Assembly: GCF_001403735.1 (NCBI RefSeq)
Contig: NZ_CXPG01000020.1
Span: forward strand, 682,001 to 746,000
DNA: 64,000 nt
Direction of reading: 5' to 3'
Source of the DNA: Jannaschia rubra
GTDB taxonomy: Bacteria > Pseudomonadota > Alphaproteobacteria > Rhodobacterales > Rhodobacteraceae
Shown here in pieces: positions 63,399 to 64,000 of the stretch. Made by a program: the position numbers and the translations under genes. The number at the start of each line of letters is the position of its first letter. Within the stretch, counting starts at the first letter, position 1. Below the pieces are notes generated by a model. It did no database searches. It had not been told where the DNA came from and saw nothing but the letters and a program-made list of their open reading frames with translations.

Positions 63399-64000
63399 TC
63401 AGCTTGAACTCGACCGTGCCGCCCACTCGGTTCTGGCCGCCTCGATGATCTCCTTCATCACCGCAGGCCTCTCGCGCTTCACCCGCAGCACGTCCCACGC
63501 GCCTCTACGGGCTATCACGACGGTGTCCTTCTCGTTGCCGCTCGAACCCCGCTTGTTGAACCGCCGCGAGGTCACGGCGCCACCGGCCTCGTCGATCACA
63601 AACTTGAGGTTCGCGGGGAACCCGTCACAGGTCTCCTCAAGATGGGCCCAGACGTCCGACAGGCCGATCAGGTCGGCAGGCCATGCCTCGAACAGGACCT
63701 TGAGCTCGCGATGCTCCTCCTTCTCCAGGAACTCGACCACCGACCTCTTGGCGTCGGTCATCGGCGCCGGTAGCCCCGGGTTGAAGGCCGATATGTCACG
63801 CTCCCTCAACAGCCGCGCGACGGATGCGATGAACGCGGGGTCGCGCCGCGTCTCGTACAGGTCCCCGTAATAGGAGGGTTCCCGCACCTTCTCGGGGTTG
63901 TAGGCCACGCGGATGCGCCGGTCCCGGTCGTCGATCGGCAGGGCGTCCATGAAGTTCGAGAACATCAGGAACCGGCAGCAGTTGTACTGGACCGACTTGA
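63399..64000 (-). CDS. Phage/plasmid-type primase-helicase, DUF5906-like (5' part outside window)
   Basis: The frame enters from the right edge and ends at 63399; about 200 C-terminal codons are visible. The segment CRFLMFSNFMDALPIDDRDRRIRVA is characteristic of the C-terminal part of superfamily 3 helicases fused to primases (P4/NrS-1-like, DUF5906), where the FSN...DDxDRR motif lies near the arginine finger. Such proteins start replication of phages and satellites. The P-loop and primase domain would be upstream, outside the window. It neighbours the inverted-repeat region, as expected for an initiator beside its origin. Confidence 0.75.
   Translation of the reverse strand, partial: KSVQYNCCRFLMFSNFMDALPIDDRDRRIRVAYNPEKVREPSYYGDLYETRRDPAFIASVARLLRERDISAFNPGLPAPMTDAKRSVVEFLEKEEHRELKVLFEAWPADLIGLSDVWAHLEETCDGFPANLKFVIDEAGGAVTSRRFNKRGSSGNEKDTVVIARRGAWDVLRVKRERPAVMKEIIEAARTEWAARSSSS

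Larger units (their letters stand above)
52800..64000. mobile_element. Putative integrative element / phage satellite integrated at tRNA-Asn (right end outside window)
   Basis: From the 3' end of tRNA-Asn to the window edge no core chromosomal gene occurs. The stretch holds a DNA methyltransferase with a nuclease/ATPase operon, eight small or unfamiliar genes on one strand with long leaders, a terminase-small-subunit-like HTH gene, a possible origin region with a large inverted repeat, and a phage-type primase/helicase. No integrase, capsid or tail gene is visible in the window. The combination of primase, TerS-like gene and defence cargo at a tRNA suggests a satellite-type element (inference). 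Confidence 0.6.

Overview
The window is high-GC chromosomal DNA of an alphaproteobacterium, most likely a Rhodobacterales (Roseobacter/Rhodobacter group). The strongest single pointer is a SAM/SAH-type riboswitch directly in front of metK, a class described essentially only from Rhodobacterales. The gene orders miaB-phoH-ybeY-corC-lnt-metK, dnaG-rpoD and rpmH-rnpA-yidD-yidC-engB-argB agree. All assignments come from reading the sequence and family knowledge; no database search was run.

Layout. 1-9 kb: a cut-off acetylpolyamine amidohydrolase-like gene, glyA, nadK, metG, a DUF3072 protein, an Hsp20 chaperone behind a sigma32-like promoter, a Tat-exported MsrB-type protein, a glycosyltransferase-like gene and miaB. 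9.3-14.8 kb: a tightly overlapping RNA/envelope operon (phoH, an RraB-like gene, ybeY, corC, lnt) followed by riboswitch-controlled metK. 14.8-22.2 kb, mostly minus strand: ribD-nrdR, yjbQ, dodecin, a LysE exporter, rpoD and dnaG. 22.3-26 kb: a Tad-type pilus or secretion accessory cluster (VWA/TadG-like gene and two TadE-like genes) with a pilin-like membrane protein on the other strand. 26-35 kb: glutamate dehydrogenase family gene, a CPA2 cation/proton antiporter, pntAB transhydrogenase, and an SDR-kynureninase pair. 35-42.7 kb: the minus-strand rpmH cluster, which also carries ttcA, an EAL protein and a MOSC protein. 42.9-52.7 kb: a flavin disulfide oxidoreductase, two histidine kinases without adjacent response regulators, rnd, purN-purM, an MBL hydrolase and tRNA-Arg, tRNA-Ile2 and tRNA-Asn, with an IS5-family element and a truncated ORF next to tRNA-Arg.

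From the 3' end of tRNA-Asn (52.8 kb) to the right edge the content changes. There are unfamiliar small genes with long leaders, almost all on the minus strand, a terminase-small-subunit-like HTH protein, a primase/helicase (DUF5906-like) cut by the window end, and a 31-bp perfect inverted repeat with iteron-like units flanking an AT-rich core. This resembles a tRNA-integrated phage satellite or other integrative element. Its tRNA-proximal end carries what looks like a defence cassette. A cytosine-5 DNA methyltransferase is transcribed divergently from a four-gene operon that encodes a ParB/Srx-fold protein, an SNF2-family ATPase, a Vsr-like endonuclease with an altered active-site motif, and an HNH nuclease. 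A compact repeat-rich, operator-like segment lies between the two transcription units. I do not recognise this five-gene combination as a named defence system; it is the main candidate for something new here.
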